This document shows positions 10,694 through 34,600 of a DNA stretch of 64,000 nt, one piece after another (within the stretch, counting starts at the first letter, position 1; every line of letters begins with the position of its first letter). The position numbers and the translations under genes are program-made. Source of the DNA: Hydractinia symbiolongicarpus. Its lineage: Eukaryota > Cnidaria > Hydrozoa > Anthoathecata > Hydractiniidae. The notes beneath the pieces are model-generated. The model searched no databases. It worked only from the letters and a program-made list of their open reading frames with translations, and was not told the origin of the DNA. The stretch lies in assembly GCF_029227915.1 (NCBI RefSeq), contig NC_079877.1, positions 12,461,351-12,525,350 of the forward strand. Direction: 5' to 3'.

Positions 10694-12743
10694 AGTCAGG
10701 GAATGGTTTTAAAAACTTTCCTAATTAAAATCAAACTTTGTTATCTTCCTTTGTTTTTATTAGAAATAGACAGTTTAGTGAAACCTCGTTTTTCTTCTTG
10801 AACAATTATAAAAAAATACTGTTACATCACTTACCACAATTTAACAGCTTAAATGGATGAGCTTGGATTATGAAGTAAACATTGAAAAGAAGGAAAACAC
10901 ATCTCGCAGTCTTGGATGCCATGATGTTAAATTAAAAGAAGGCTCAAATTTATTTTTCCTCGCTTTTAATGACCTGTTACTTATTTCTTCCACAACTTCG
11001 AATTTGTTTGAACAGCTTAGTATTGCGTTTTCTTGTTGTTATCAAAGCTGTTTACAATTTCTGCCATTTCATCTTCACGATTGGTAGAAATGTTATAACT
11101 CTGCTCTACAGCGGCCAAGAAGTTTATCAATAACTAGATAATTTTTTTCCTGTTAAAAATAAACTCTTTTTCGCTTAAAATAGATTCTAGACATTTTATG
11201 CTACTTAAGAAATACCTTTCACTAAAATTAATCAATATTTTGTCAGAATTTTAGCAGAAAAAACTCTTTTTCTTAAAAATTTTACACATTTTTTTGCCAG
11301 AACTTTTTTCACCAAAGAAAATATTTGCAATTCAAAGAAATTCTTTATCTACAAGAAATTATACCGAACTTTATTTAAAATCCGATCACATAACTTACAT
11401 TTTTGACATTTCGCTAAAAAAAACTCAAATTTGACGTGAAAAATTTTTCTCAAACTATTCTTTTCTATCTTACTCTTTTCAATTTTTTTTTTTTAACACC
11501 GATGAATGATTGCTGGTTCCCTCAACGGTGTTTGTTGTATCAGAATTACGATTTCCCTCATCCTATGGTGTTAGAACGTACTTATTACCGTGAAAATTAT
11601 GTCTCAAATTTTTGTAAAACAAAACAATCTATAAAAGTTCTAAAAGGGTGGAGAAGGTCAGGATAGTCCTTCTCTCACAACAAAAAGGCAAAATTTCCTG
11701 GAAACGAGGGTGAAAGGAAAGGGTCATTATTCTGGTAATTCGTAAGTGCCATCTTAGTTTCTGTTTTTTAAAAAAACGTCTTTAATACATCAGTAAGCTA
11801 AAATTTATGATAAAAACATTTTTGAATAAACTGGTTCTTCTACGCCTCAATCCGCGCTGTTTTACTTTTTAAGCGATTCGCGAAAATTAATTCCGCGAAA
11901 TTTGCAATTTTACAAACTCATGTTCGACTAAAGTTCTTCTTCAGATAGCATGAAGACACAATTCAACGTAAAGGAATTGTAAAAAAAGAGAGATACTGTT
12001 CATCATAATAATATATATTTTCACTTTAAAAGGTATTAAAATATTCACAAGCTATAAAAGAATTCACCAAATAAGTGTGTAAACAAACTAGTTACCAATA
12101 CTTTATATAATTTCACTAGTTAAAGAACTGGTTACGAAGTTCATGTGTATAAAAATAAACATTTATATCTACAAATAAGAGATGTGTTGTTTTGCTGTAT
12201 AATTTTTAAATACGTCTTTTATGCATAAAAAATGTTCTATGGTGGAGCATTAAATCAACCATTATTGCAGAAACGTTTTAGGCCAGAAAAACTTGATAAT
12301 TTTATGAAACAAAAAAAAGATGGTTTGTAGCTGATGACAGGTATATGGTCAACAATCTTTATAAACCGTTACGTTTAACGATTAACAAATTTATTGGTTT
12401 TATCGAGAGAGAGAAAGAGTAATCTATCTTCGCTACAAGTTTCCAAAGCAGTTTCATGGCCATTTTTTTCAAAGAGGTGGTTCAAATTAACAAAAATAGA
12501 CGGTTAACGATCATTCACATGGTCCGAAAATATAACAAAAATAACAATCCAAACAGAACATTAAAAAATTATAAAAAAATTATTTAAATATAAAATTTCG
12601 TGATGTCTTTCCCTTATTATGATTCAAAGTTAAAAAACACATACCTATGTACAATAATCCTTGTGGACGATCAACAAAAACTAGCTAAGCGATGAGGCGT
12701 GAGTGAACGACTTAACTCAGTAATGTGCTTCAATTAAATTTTT
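10694..12743. other. Intergenic, no gene seen
   Basis: AT-rich sequence with short open frames only. No exon with both splice consensus and recognisable protein similarity was found. Confidence 0.5.
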
Positions 12744-12749
12744 TTTATT
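12744..12749 (-). promoter_or_regulatory. Candidate polyadenylation signal of the Rho GEF gene
   Basis: AATAAA on the minus strand about 150 nt downstream of the stop codon at 12896. Position fits, but the motif is common in AT-rich DNA. Confidence 0.35.
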
Positions 12750-12895
12750 TAGCTCAATACACTTCATTTATGCATAACCTCGAGAAGGATTTTTTAACTA
12801 AAATGGACACATGGAACTGCGCAAAAATAAGCACTTCACCTACTGTTTATATACACGTCAAACGATGCAGTTAAAATATCAAACATATATTGATG

Positions 12896-23435
<10,540 letters not shown>

Positions 23436-23888
23436 TCTTATAACCTAGAAAAGACAACAACGGTATTTAATAATATATACGAAGTTAGCTAGAGAAAAAC
23501 TGAACGACGAACATAACAATTTCAGCTGCCCAGTGTCAATCTCTGTTTTCTCAGATTTATTTCCCACATATGATTCATACTGCGCGTCATACCACAATAA
23601 GATGTTAAATCCAAAGAAGCCATTAAATCTTTTTAGTATGATGACCAACTACGCAACCAAAACATTGACGACCATAGTTTGTTACGGGGGGTTTCACTGA
23701 TATGTTTTTAAAAGAAAGGGTTTCCACATAGATTTCCAAAATATAGCACAACGGTACAGGAAAAGAGAATCATTTAGGTTCATGCTTAATTTTGGTTTCT
23801 GACTGTATTCTATTAAAAACGTTAGATCATTTGTCGATTTTACAATTTATATACGGTTTAATAAATTAAAAGATATGCACCAACTAAC

Positions 23889-24081
23889 ATGAAAGACTCA
23901 AGCTGCGCATCAGGACATTTCTTGCCCAACTTATCACTAGAGGCTGATCGATGTACTTGTTCAGGCTCAATGCTCTTATTTTTGTTCTTACGAAAATGAG
24001 AAACTATATGGTCATATCTTGGAAAGATTTCAAAAATAGTGGATGCTGAAGTTACCTTATTGCAAAAACCCACTTGTAGCC
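23889..24081 (-). CDS. Possible upstream coding exon of the Rho GEF gene
   Basis: Open minus-strand segment bounded by an acceptor (TATTTTAG at 24082) and a donor GTTAGT. It encodes a basic, Ser-rich segment including VHRSASSDKLGKKCPDAQL, similar in style to the N-terminal region of the Rho GEF. It ends in phase 2, whereas the main acceptor before 23435 needs phase 0. The link would require the in-frame AG eight bases further in (giving IMMNKK) or another exon, so membership is uncertain. Confidence 0.4.
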
Positions 24082-26685
24082 CTAAAATAGGAAAAACAAA
24101 TATAGTCCTTTCTTAGGAATACTAGAATAGAACTTCTAACGTTTTTAATATGTTCTCAATTTTTAATAATTTTCGGTCTTACCGTCCTCACAGAGGTGCT
24201 TTTACTTCACCGGCAACAGAAAGAAATAATTTCCACGTTTTCGTAAAACAATTTCTTAAAATACTAATGATTTTTGTTTTACGCCATATAAATTAATTTT
24301 AAACTTGAGAAAGATATAAATGGACAATTGTTGTCTTCTTAAAGGACAGGGAAATCCGTCACGCGGATGTTCTTGATGCAATGCTGTGTAGGACTAATTA
24401 GTGAGGGTTAAAGAAATAATACTTTGTCAGTTAAACGGATTTCTACCCAGGTTTAAATGACTCATTTATCGCAGTTTCTTGATTGCACATATGAAATAAA
24501 ATGGGATCAAAAATCTTAGAAATTGCGCTAGTCATAAGACCCTATTATAACAAAAATTACAGTCGAATATGGATATTATCTTATCTTAAATTACAATCTC
24601 AATAGGAAATTGGACTTTTGACAACACACCTAAAGGGAAATAAATTTCTTTGAAAGTCTTTATTTGGATAAGTTTTTAAACGAAACCGTTTTCGTGTTAA
24701 CTATTCTTATTTTAACAGAAACAATTTTTTTTGATAAATCATATTACCACCAAGAAGGTGTCATGTGTGCTTTTTTCAAAAAATCACTGACGTAAGCGCT
24801 CGCTTAAAAATGTCGTTAACGTATGGCACTGCTTTCTTTGAAATTGTATGTTCCGGAAATTGTAATCAAAAAATAGGAAAGTAATTCCGATTATGTTTAT
24901 TAAACCTACCATGGCGATGTTCTGATGACGACGACGGCGTTAAAAGATGAAATATTTGACGGCTTGTTGTCACCTTTTCAGAATACTTTTGCTTCTTTCC
25001 CTTGCACTAACTTGTGGCTTCCTTTTTATATTTCAACGGAGTTCATTGTCTTTCTGCAATATATTCACCACAAATTTGCAGCAAGCTCACGTTTGTTCGT
25101 TTGTTTTATATAAGTTTTTGATCCTATCTGCGCACATGTTCAGGGTTAGCCTAATGTCTTTTGACGAAGCAGTTAGCAAAGAAGTTATAACTTTCACTAT
25201 AGCAACGGTGTTAACCATATTTTTGTTTTTGTAAGCTTCACGTTTCAAATGATAACGTGTTTTTGCTAATCCAGGCTTTCTTTTACCGCAAATGAAAACA
25301 AATTTTATCATAGTTTATTGAAAGATTGTGACTCATTTACATCACAATAGTACACATAACGGTCTTCATCGTTTTTTATTTATCCAGCATTTTTTTAATG
25401 CTAATTAGCCCACAAAAAGTAAAACACACAACGAAATTATACAACAAACTTATAAACGCATTTTTGCTCAGTTCGGTGAAAAATAAACAATTTCTTCAAG
25501 ACCGCGCAAACAAAGCAGATTGAGAAGTGAGATGATTAGGCGGAAAAGAACAAATTAACCTCTGCTTTGAAGCGCAGTTTTTGCGTTTTGAAATATGAAC
25601 CTTCTGGACAACTTCCCATCTTCCTTCCCAGGGTCCTAATCAAAAGGGTCAAATGCTCTAAGAATGATGTTGTACAACTTAAATGAGATCATGGTTAGAA
25701 GTAACTTAACATAACAATTACGTAACTTAACGTAACGATTTTTCTTGTTTTAAAACACTTGTAATAAATACAATTTTTAAGAACTTATTCTCTGGCAAAG
25801 TGTCAAACAATTTAACGTGGAAAAATGAACTTGCAACCCGTCAACAATATCATCAAATCAATACCAAGTCATTCACAATGTGCTTACAAAGGTCAATTTT
25901 ACAATTAATACCCTAAATTTTCAGATGTACTCTCATTTACTGAAATCAAAGATAGAAGAGTTTCTTTCAATGATTACCTCGTAATCTCCTTCTTTTTTTC
26001 TTTTTGTCTAGATGACGTGAATTTTCATTCTCGTTCTTAAAGCTTTTTTAGAAAAAGGTCAACCTCCACCCTCAGGTTCTTTGTCTCTTTTTTATTACCT
26101 TGAGATCGAGGTTGGAAAAAGGTTTATCGCAAGAAACATTGGAAATGAGAATGCTAAATTTTCCATCAATTTTAGTTACCTTCAGAGCCGTCAAAACGTT
26201 GTTTTCTTCAGCTCTGGCACTTAAGGATAACAAGTTTTTATTTTAATTGGATCCCATTTGGCTAACAAGTTAAATTTTGTGAGAGAGTTGCAAAGGAAAT
26301 TAGCCTGTTAAATGCGTTAATCATGTTTTGTTATAATTTCTATTCCAAAGATGACTTTAAATCCTGGATAGAGAATAAGTATTTGAGGTTGTTGAAGTTT
26401 TTTTTATTTCATGTGATCAAATCCGCTAATTTTTTTTCCAAACTCATTCTGCGTTGATCGCCTAAAACTTTAAAATGCGACGTAAAAAATAAAGCACGAA
26501 GGCGCATCTGACACTAAGTCAGGTAAAGCGCCAAAGCACGTGCCTGACATAAAGCACGTCAGGGAAAACAGCACGTGATCACACATACAAGCGGCTTATT
26601 TGTTTTCTCACCTACCCACTATTTCTTTAGCATGTGCCCTATCTAAGCTATGCTTGGTAGGAAGAGGGATATTTCACACACATCA

Positions 26686-26746
26686 ACCTCATCCCCATAG
26701 CAATTTGTTTTACGGGGCCACAAGATCCTCTAAGGACGAGGTTGCG
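26686..26746. mobile_element. Foldback element of the CAACCTCG family
   Basis: Left arm CAACCTCATCCCCATAG, right arm CTCTAAGGACGAGGTTG, about 60 bp in total. A second copy begins at about 26828 (CAACCTCGTTACCAGGGCTT) with an inverted partner less well kept. Confidence 0.6.
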
Positions 26747-27356
26747 CATACACACTTGCCCTAACTCCCAGGAGATTTGAGTAATTCTTGCCCTGTAAAA
26801 AATACGTTCCAACTGATTTGCCGTGTATCAACCTCGTTACCAGGGCTTTTGCTCTCTCGCTGTCTGAGATTTTTAGTCAGAAAGAGCTTGGTCCTGTGCC
26901 TATTTGCCTTTTCCACATCTGAAGTAACGTTAAATTTAATATTTTAAAATGCGAACTTAAAAAGGCGCTTATTGGAGTAATACTCTGAATATAATTTATA
27001 TTCCATTTTTAAAAATTTGCCATGCATCTGAAATAAAAACAAAAGCCATTCATGCAAAAATGAGGATAAATAAATCCAGAACACGTTCCACCACGATCTG
27101 ATTAATTATCCGAAATTATATTTTCTCGTAATCGCAGCTTTCTTTACATAATCAACAAATCAAACAGTTCTTTGCGGTTTTTGCACATTTTGTCGTATTA
27201 GCTTGCTTGGCTCCGTAGAGCGGTGCGCTCGTACTAGGTGCGTATGAGAGCGAAATAAGCAAGAATGCAGTCCGTAAAAAGGCTTAAAAATTGATTATAA
27301 CAGATTGAACTACCCAAAGCTGATCTACTGAGAGGTTAATATCTGCTGTTAGCTCG

Positions 27357-27463
27357 CAACCTCGTTTCCAGGGCATTTTGCCTTGTTGGTGAAGTTGATA
27401 GCGGCGAAGCCACTCCGTGATAACGGCTCATGGGGTCACAAGACCCTGGGGACAAGGTTGGTT
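27357..27463. mobile_element. Foldback element of the CAACCTCG family
   Basis: Left arm GCAACCTCGTTTCCAGGGCA, right arm AGACCCTGGGGACAAGGTTG, 107 bp in total. Confidence 0.65.
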
Positions 27464-28191
27464 ATCTCGTCCTAACGTGTTTTTTTCTTTTTTTCAATGT
27501 AGAAAGTGTTGTATTCGTAGTGTTTTGCGATGAGGTAGCGCTTCTTTTTTCTACAGTGTCTGTTTTGAGTTTTCTTTCTTTGTCATTGTTGGCAAGCTTT
27601 GCTGGCGAGGTGAATCTTTCTTTTAAAGCTAAGCACCTTAATTTTTTGGTTTTATTGAGCTTCTGATTGTTGGTTTTTACAAAAAATATTACTGTATCTC
27701 GAAAGCTTTGTTGTGTGTTCACATGTTTAAACTACATGTACTGATAAGGAAGTAAAGGTTTAAAAATAAGACTTGTGAAAATATGTTAAGAAAGTACAAT
27801 TATAAATTTCTCTATTATCTAGAAAAGAAAGCTGAAGCCACTGTGAAATACTTTTGGCGTATGATAAATTTTACCATGCGATTGTGTAGATCACAAGATA
27901 AACTTCCCTACTTGTTTTTGTTTTTCATATAGTAATGGGTTAGTGGTAGAGCATTGTGCACTGGGGGATAACGATGGCTTAGTAGGATTTTAATGCGATG
28001 CGTTGGGATAAGCTTAGTTAGGTTTTGTTATCAAATGTGGGAATAAAAGTGTAGTTCTCCCCTTGTTTGAACTGCCTCAACAGCCTTAAGAGAGTTGAAT
28101 TGCTAAAAAAAATAAAAAAATAAAACACAAAAATAGCAATGAAAAATCCAGAAAATTGAAAAAGCATTCGTAATTAATCCTCATCTCTATC

Positions 28192-28387
28192 GCCAACCTC
28201 GTCACCAGGGTATTGTGGCTCGAGTTGTTCGAGTGTGAAAATTATACAGAATTATACAAAATTATATCCATTGGAATGATGCTTAATTTGCGAAAAGAAG
28301 TATCCCTTAAGAACGAGGTTTCTCTCTCACCACAATAACGAGAGGTTTTCTCCATACTAACTGGTTGGGGGCCAACAGACCCTGGTG
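28192..28387. mobile_element. Composite of foldback-family arms
   Basis: CAACCTCGTCACCAGGGTAT at the left, an internal GAACGAGGTTTCTCTCTC, and CAGACCCTGGTGATGCGG at the right. Arrangement suggests nested or tandem copies. Confidence 0.45.
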
Positions 28388-31300
28388 ATGCGGATGGTTT
28401 GTGGTCAAAAAATTTATTCGACACACGGCAAATACGTAAAGAGCGAGTCCAATCGATTGCCTCGCTACATTAATCGAGGTCTTTATTTCCATGTTTTGAT
28501 TATTTTTTGTTTGGTTGGTAAACTTAATTGGATATACTGTACACCTACTCTTACCTAAGTTACGTGGCTAGCTGTACCATAACGTTCAGAGTTTAAACAC
28601 TTTATTTTCTAGATATAGCTAGCCAGGGTGTCCAAGAACCACCATATTCTTCTTAATAGACAGACGAAGTTTTGTAATCCTTTAGATTTGTAAGTTTTCG
28701 TGTAGCTAGCTAGGGTTCTGGAGGATAAGCATTGGTGCTTTACTAAAACTAAAACGTAGTTAGCAGTCAGGGATCGATATATAAAGGGTTGTGGAGCAGG
28801 AACAGGTCCCTATGTTTGGCAAGCAAAATTTTTGCATTATACTCCATGACAAATATAGACCTTCTTCTTGAATGTTTACATTTTTGTGGTAATCCTTTTG
28901 ACTTTATCAATTGCATGGCAGGCAAAAAGATGCGGGTGCTAGGTGAAGTAAGGTCCTTTTCAGTCTTTTTATTTCCCAAAGGTATCATTACAACTTTTTA
29001 TTAATACATGTTAATCAGAAGTTATTCATCTAGCTAGCCTATACCTTCCTAATTTCGTGATTATCTAAACAAACAGCCAAACAGCTCTAGCGACGATCTG
29101 GCAACTCCAATCGCCACATAACTTCATGGTTTTGACTATAAGCCATCCCTGAAAACAACTTTACAAAAATGCCGGCTAACAAGGCAGGCGTTTGCGCAGG
29201 GCTGAGCGAAAAAGAAGCTGTCAAAAACATCCTATTTTCGTGATTTGCTCTTAATTCTGTGATGTGTTTTTTCCAATGTGAGATTCACTGGAATTATTTC
29301 TACAGTCCATTTTATGATTAAAATGGTTGCAATTCTTCGTGACTTGTCTCAGTTGGAGCTAGTAGTTGTTTGAAACATCATCTTGTACATTTTTCTGATG
29401 CTCAAAAAACGGACGTGGCCTTAGAAAAACTTGATGACGCAAATTACCAAAGGGGTCTGTGGAAAAGAGCACACGTAGCAATAATTTTTTTTTCTTAAAA
29501 ATATTCTCCAGACTGTCTAGTTTCATAATAATACAGGTTTGTCTGGTGTTTAATGAATGATTACAAAGATAACATAGATTTTAAGGTCTCAACAATGTTT
29601 CCGTAGAAAGAAATGAACTGAAAAAGACCTTTTTTGGCAAGCTCCCACATATTTCTTCCTGTCGCAAAGTTGTATAGCCAGAAGGGCTTATACCTCAAAA
29701 AATGTAAACATTTGAAAAGGTTCGCTAACTTTTATCTGCTCCAATAGACAGGTTAAACAAAATTTTAAAAAAAGTTCCTCAAGTAAAATGCAATCTCGCC
29801 TAGATCTTCTTTTTTACTTTTTGATGTACGCATGCATTAAAATAAGCCGTGGGAAAAAAATTATAATTATTTCAGGAGTTTCTATAACCAAACCACTTTT
29901 CCATTTCCAGGGTTTTTCTTTTTTTTTTAACAAGAAATCAAGCAAAATCAGAGAATCAAAATAAAAAAATCAGGCTCTGTTACGATGCATGGATTCTGAA
30001 CACATGTGTAGTAGAAAACCTTTAAAATACTTTCATACAAAGTAGATAAAGGTTAGCAATGTTATATGTGTTAGAGCATTCTGGCCATTAGCCTGCATTG
30101 CAAGCTTCCATGAATTGAACAAAGCAAAACATTAATGGACAAAATTGTTTCTCCAGAGTTTTTTTCTTGTTATTTTAATAATAGTCACAAGCCGAACCTC
30201 CCTGCATCTAATTACACAGAATTTCACATTATTAATGCAGTAAATACCACATCATTTTTTTATAGTTTAAATATTATATCTTCTCTGAGTTAAATTATAA
30301 AGAAACTGAATCAACATACAAAAAAAGGATGTGCTAAACTTTTACAGTAACAAATTTAAAGTTCCTCCCCTATTCCCCTATAACAACTAATGTTGCAGTT
30401 TTAAAATTTTATGGGGACTATTTCTTTTTCAAAACGACCACCAGTGTTTTGATCAATTTGCGGAATCTGTAAAAAGATTCACAAAAAAGTAGGTTCAGAT
30501 GATTCAGTTATGGAAAAAGTTCACGTTAATACTTTTTATGGCTAAAGATATTTTTTTATCATATATATATACTGTTTATTTGTATCAAAAAAGGGCGAAA
30601 GAAAATTGGTAAAAACCCTAATTCATTTATCTATGCTAGATAAATAAATTGAAATTTTTAACCATACATATCAAAAATTACTTTATCTTTCCTTGCTTGT
30701 GTCTTAAGTAGAAAATGTTAGCTAACTTTGCCGCTGCACAGAGCCTCTAATCAAACTTTATACAAACTACTAACCTTATTTGACATTTATTTTGAGATGA
30801 TGTTATATATAAATGCCAATCATTTGTTGTTCTTTTGGCATATTGCATGGGCTGTTAATAAGTAACATTTAAACCCATATGCACAACGAAAAAACGTTTT
30901 ATTAGTATTCTAATTAAATTTTTTTTCTAATAATATTTTCGAATGGGACTGCTCTCTTAAAAATAACAACCTGGTTCCCAGGAGAATGCAGCAGGAAAGA
31001 AATTTAAGATAACTGAGAGTGATGGGTTTTGACTTATTGAGGGAAAGAGTGACAATTTTAACAATTTTTTTTCAAATTTGATTTTTTTCTGCTGTATAGT
31101 AAAAAATAGAGAAAAAAGTTTCTGAATATGGACACTGTTTCTCAACATGGAACTGGTACCTTATTCCGAATTGAATAGCTAGCATGAAGTTGCATAGATG
31201 AATTTCCTTGTTTACATCTCATGCTGGAATTTATCTATATGCTGTTCAGCAAAACCATAAAAAATTTACCTCAAACACTGTGCACTTATACCACGGTGCC

Positions 31301-31470
31301 AGGTTTTTTACCTAACAATAATTAAATTAACATGACTTTGGTTGATTCAGAAAAGCAAAATCAAACTAAAATATTGCCAAATCTTTTGTTAAGCCTGAAC
31401 AATGTCTATTTGTTATAAGAAACTTTAATTATTGAAGATATTATTTCGGTTTGTCTGTTCAGTATTCATA

Positions 31471-31532
31471 TTACCGTGGAAAGTTTATCGTTTCTTGAAC
31501 ATGTTCAAGAAATGATAAACTTTCCACGGTAA
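31471..31532. repeat. Near-perfect palindrome, 30-bp arms
   Basis: The arm TTACCGTGGAAAGTTTATCG, continuing TTTCTTGAAC, is followed after 2 nt by its inverse with one mismatch. It ends 115 bp upstream of the start codon of the membrane glycoprotein gene, so it may lie in its promoter, 5' UTR or first intron. Confidence 0.95.
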
Positions 31533-31646
31533 TAAGAAACTTTAAGTTTTGTTTTAATGTTATTAAAAATTATCCAAGACAAAAGTGCTATATCTTGTTT
31601 CTTTTGTTTTCAGTAGAATATATTTTGCGAAACTGGGAAACATAAA

Positions 31647-34600
31647 ATGAACACAATCTACTATACATTTTTTCTACTTGCTGGTAAGTTTTTCTTCTGT
31701 ATGGGTAACAGAGTACAATGAATTGAGTTTAAAACAAGAAGATGTACACAACTATTAGAATCCAGTTTACTTGTTTAAGCACACATACATTTGATCTATG
31801 CGTGAACCGTCTGTGCAAATACAGATTCATCTTAGCAATATGCTGTGTCTGTCTGTAAATATGTATGTATAATCTCAAGTTTAACATGTTGTGTTGACAC
31901 TAAATAAAAAAAATGATGTCAGTTTTTTCTATTAAAGTAGTGAATCCATGGCATTGCACAAAATTAAAACTTTAAAGCCAAATAATTCGAAAATAATTGA
32001 CTTCTTTCTGTGCAGGTAATACCCAAAGCAGTACCAATCCTTCTGTCTAGAAATTGATGAAATCATAGAAAAAACTTTAAGCCCAATATCTCCTTTACTC
32101 TTCATTGAAAGTAGATCATCCTATGCATCCTTTATAAAGATTTTCCAGCATAAGCATTCTCCAGCCAAATTTTGTAAAGAATTTTTAAAAAAATTTTGTT
32201 CATGGAAGAGCCATACTGATATAACTAATTTTAAATTTAGCTTTTTTATTTTTATTTACTGGATTTCTCAGTGGACAAATATTATGCATTACTAGTCGTT
32301 AGCCCGTGGAAAAATCCACAGGTTCTCCCGTTCTTTTTATACTGCACAATGGTAGCTTTGCTACCTGCGCAGCTAAGCTACTATTTGGCGTGCCGGACAG
32401 ACATATATACGGGTATATAATATAGATATTATTTTTTAGTGTTGGCCAGGTTCACAAATGCTAGTGAGGACGTATGTAAACAAGTCACAACTTTTGATGC
32501 AGTTTGTAACAAAGATGGCATACTATACATATTGTCTGCTAACCCATGTTACAATGCGACAGCCATAGGAGTAACAATCATCGATATAAAAAACAAGACT
32601 TCATTTCATGCTGTAACGTTGTCAGATATTGAAAAACCAATTCCAATAAGTAAGTGGTTGTTTGTTTAACCTTGCGTTTTGTTTTAAAAGACGGTACTTG
32701 TTTTTTGTACACTAAAACTGTGTCTTCTTGTCTATGACAAGCAATGGATTATTTGCTTTCCTTTGATGTAGAAAGATATTATGTATCAAGTGTTATTAAT
32801 TAGCAAATTAAATGTTACAACGTCATTAACACTTATTTAACGTCAATATCCTAATTTAAATTAACGAAACCAATACAATGCAGTCTTTGAGAATATAGAA
32901 ACAGGGTGGTGACATCAATCATATGTCATTGCATGTTTAACTAGGAACAATATGGGATCAAATTAGGTAAGTTTCCAAAAACTAGGTCCAAATCCTTTTC
33001 AGAATGGATTGGTTTATAACGTAATCATAAAACTTTAAACCTGATACCCACATAAAACTTTAAACCTGATACCCATTTGTCAAATTTCTAAACATTCTCT
33101 CAATCAGCGTTTCAGGCTCTATACAATGAAAACAACAGGTATAGACTTCTCTAAAAATGAATGATCTATTGACATACGTGACCTAACAAGAATGCCAGTG
33201 TGCAAAACTACCTGGATTTAAAAGTATCTCAATGGTTTCTGTTTATATTTTAGTGGATAATCTTTGATATTTACACATTGATATATTCATTTCTTTTACA
33301 GATAGTCGTCCAGGTATGGGTGTTATTGTGGAAATGCATAAAAAACCAGCAATACATCCGCACGACTATAGGAAAGCACAGTTACATGTAATGGTAAGTT
33401 CGGTGTTTATATTTTGTTTTTACACGACAACCAGCAGTTTAAAATTGCCACTTGTCTTGAACAGTTACCAGTATGTATTTATTAGGCAATGCTTTCATGT
33501 TTAACAGTATTTTGTTTGCTGGTATTTTTAATATGCAATGACAAACTTCGAAACATTGGATGTATGATGTATTACAGTATTATATATTAACCTTACAATG
33601 AGTAATAAGAAATTATAAGTTAGTAAATTTTTTATTCTGAGACTTCTGTACTGTATACATAGTATATATAATGTTTAGATGTACTTGGTTGATATTGAAA
33701 AGTACAGAAATAACTCATCTACAGAAACGTTACTTCTTGAACCATATTTTTACATGTTTTATGATCAATGCAATGAACCACATCAAGGCAGAGGTATGCT
33801 TACAATTTGTTTTTTTTTTACTGTGTATACTAACATTTTCATAATGATCCATTCAATAAAACGTGAGAGTGGAAGGGGACCTTTTGTGAGAAAAAAAAAT
33901 TTGTGTACGTCTGCTTCACTAAAAGGGTTTTCAAACCTATCCTTAAAAATATGTTTAATATCACAATTTAAGTGAAGTGGCAAGCGACTTTTCACTGGAG
34001 ATGTTTATTTCTTTATGAGAGCTAACACTAAGAAATCTTAATTTAAATCCTGCCCGAAAATTATGCATAACAAAAGTATTAACATATTTTCATGAAAAAT
34101 TGGCGAAGTAAAAATAACAAGATGCAGGCGCTGCATAAACTATCTCGCTATTAAAAATGCACAACTATGAAACATCCACAATGCGGCCCAATTCTACAAT
34201 TTCTGCTAACAAAAATACAGCCTATCATTCATGGTTATCGCGCGATTGAAACGTTTATGGTCTTAAACGGCATTTAGGTGACAAAATTTTGATGTCACCA
34301 TCATGTTTAGCATACTTTTTTTGTTAACTGTGCCAAATTTTGTCGAAAATAAAGTAGTTTTAATTTCGGACCAATTTTGGCCTAAAATGACATTTAGGTG
34401 ACAAAAAATCAAAATTTTGATGTCACCACCATGTTCGGCATACCAGTTACGAGTTGGAAACCTATCCTCGCGGGCGAGATAGTAAAAAGAAAAAAAAAAG
34501 TAAAAATAGTTACCAAGACGAGATTCGAACACACGACTACTCCCGTGTCGGTGCTCAGAGAGCCAAAAATTTCCATTTTGGGACGGACAGCTGTATTTGA

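Larger units (their letters stand above)
24082..31470. other. Large intergenic stretch with foldback elements
   Basis: No exon was supported. Contains several CAACCTCG foldback copies between 26.68 and 28.39 kb. Reading frames here are short and partly reflect those repeats. Presumably holds the promoters of the Rho GEF and membrane glycoprotein genes, not identifiable by eye. Confidence 0.5.
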
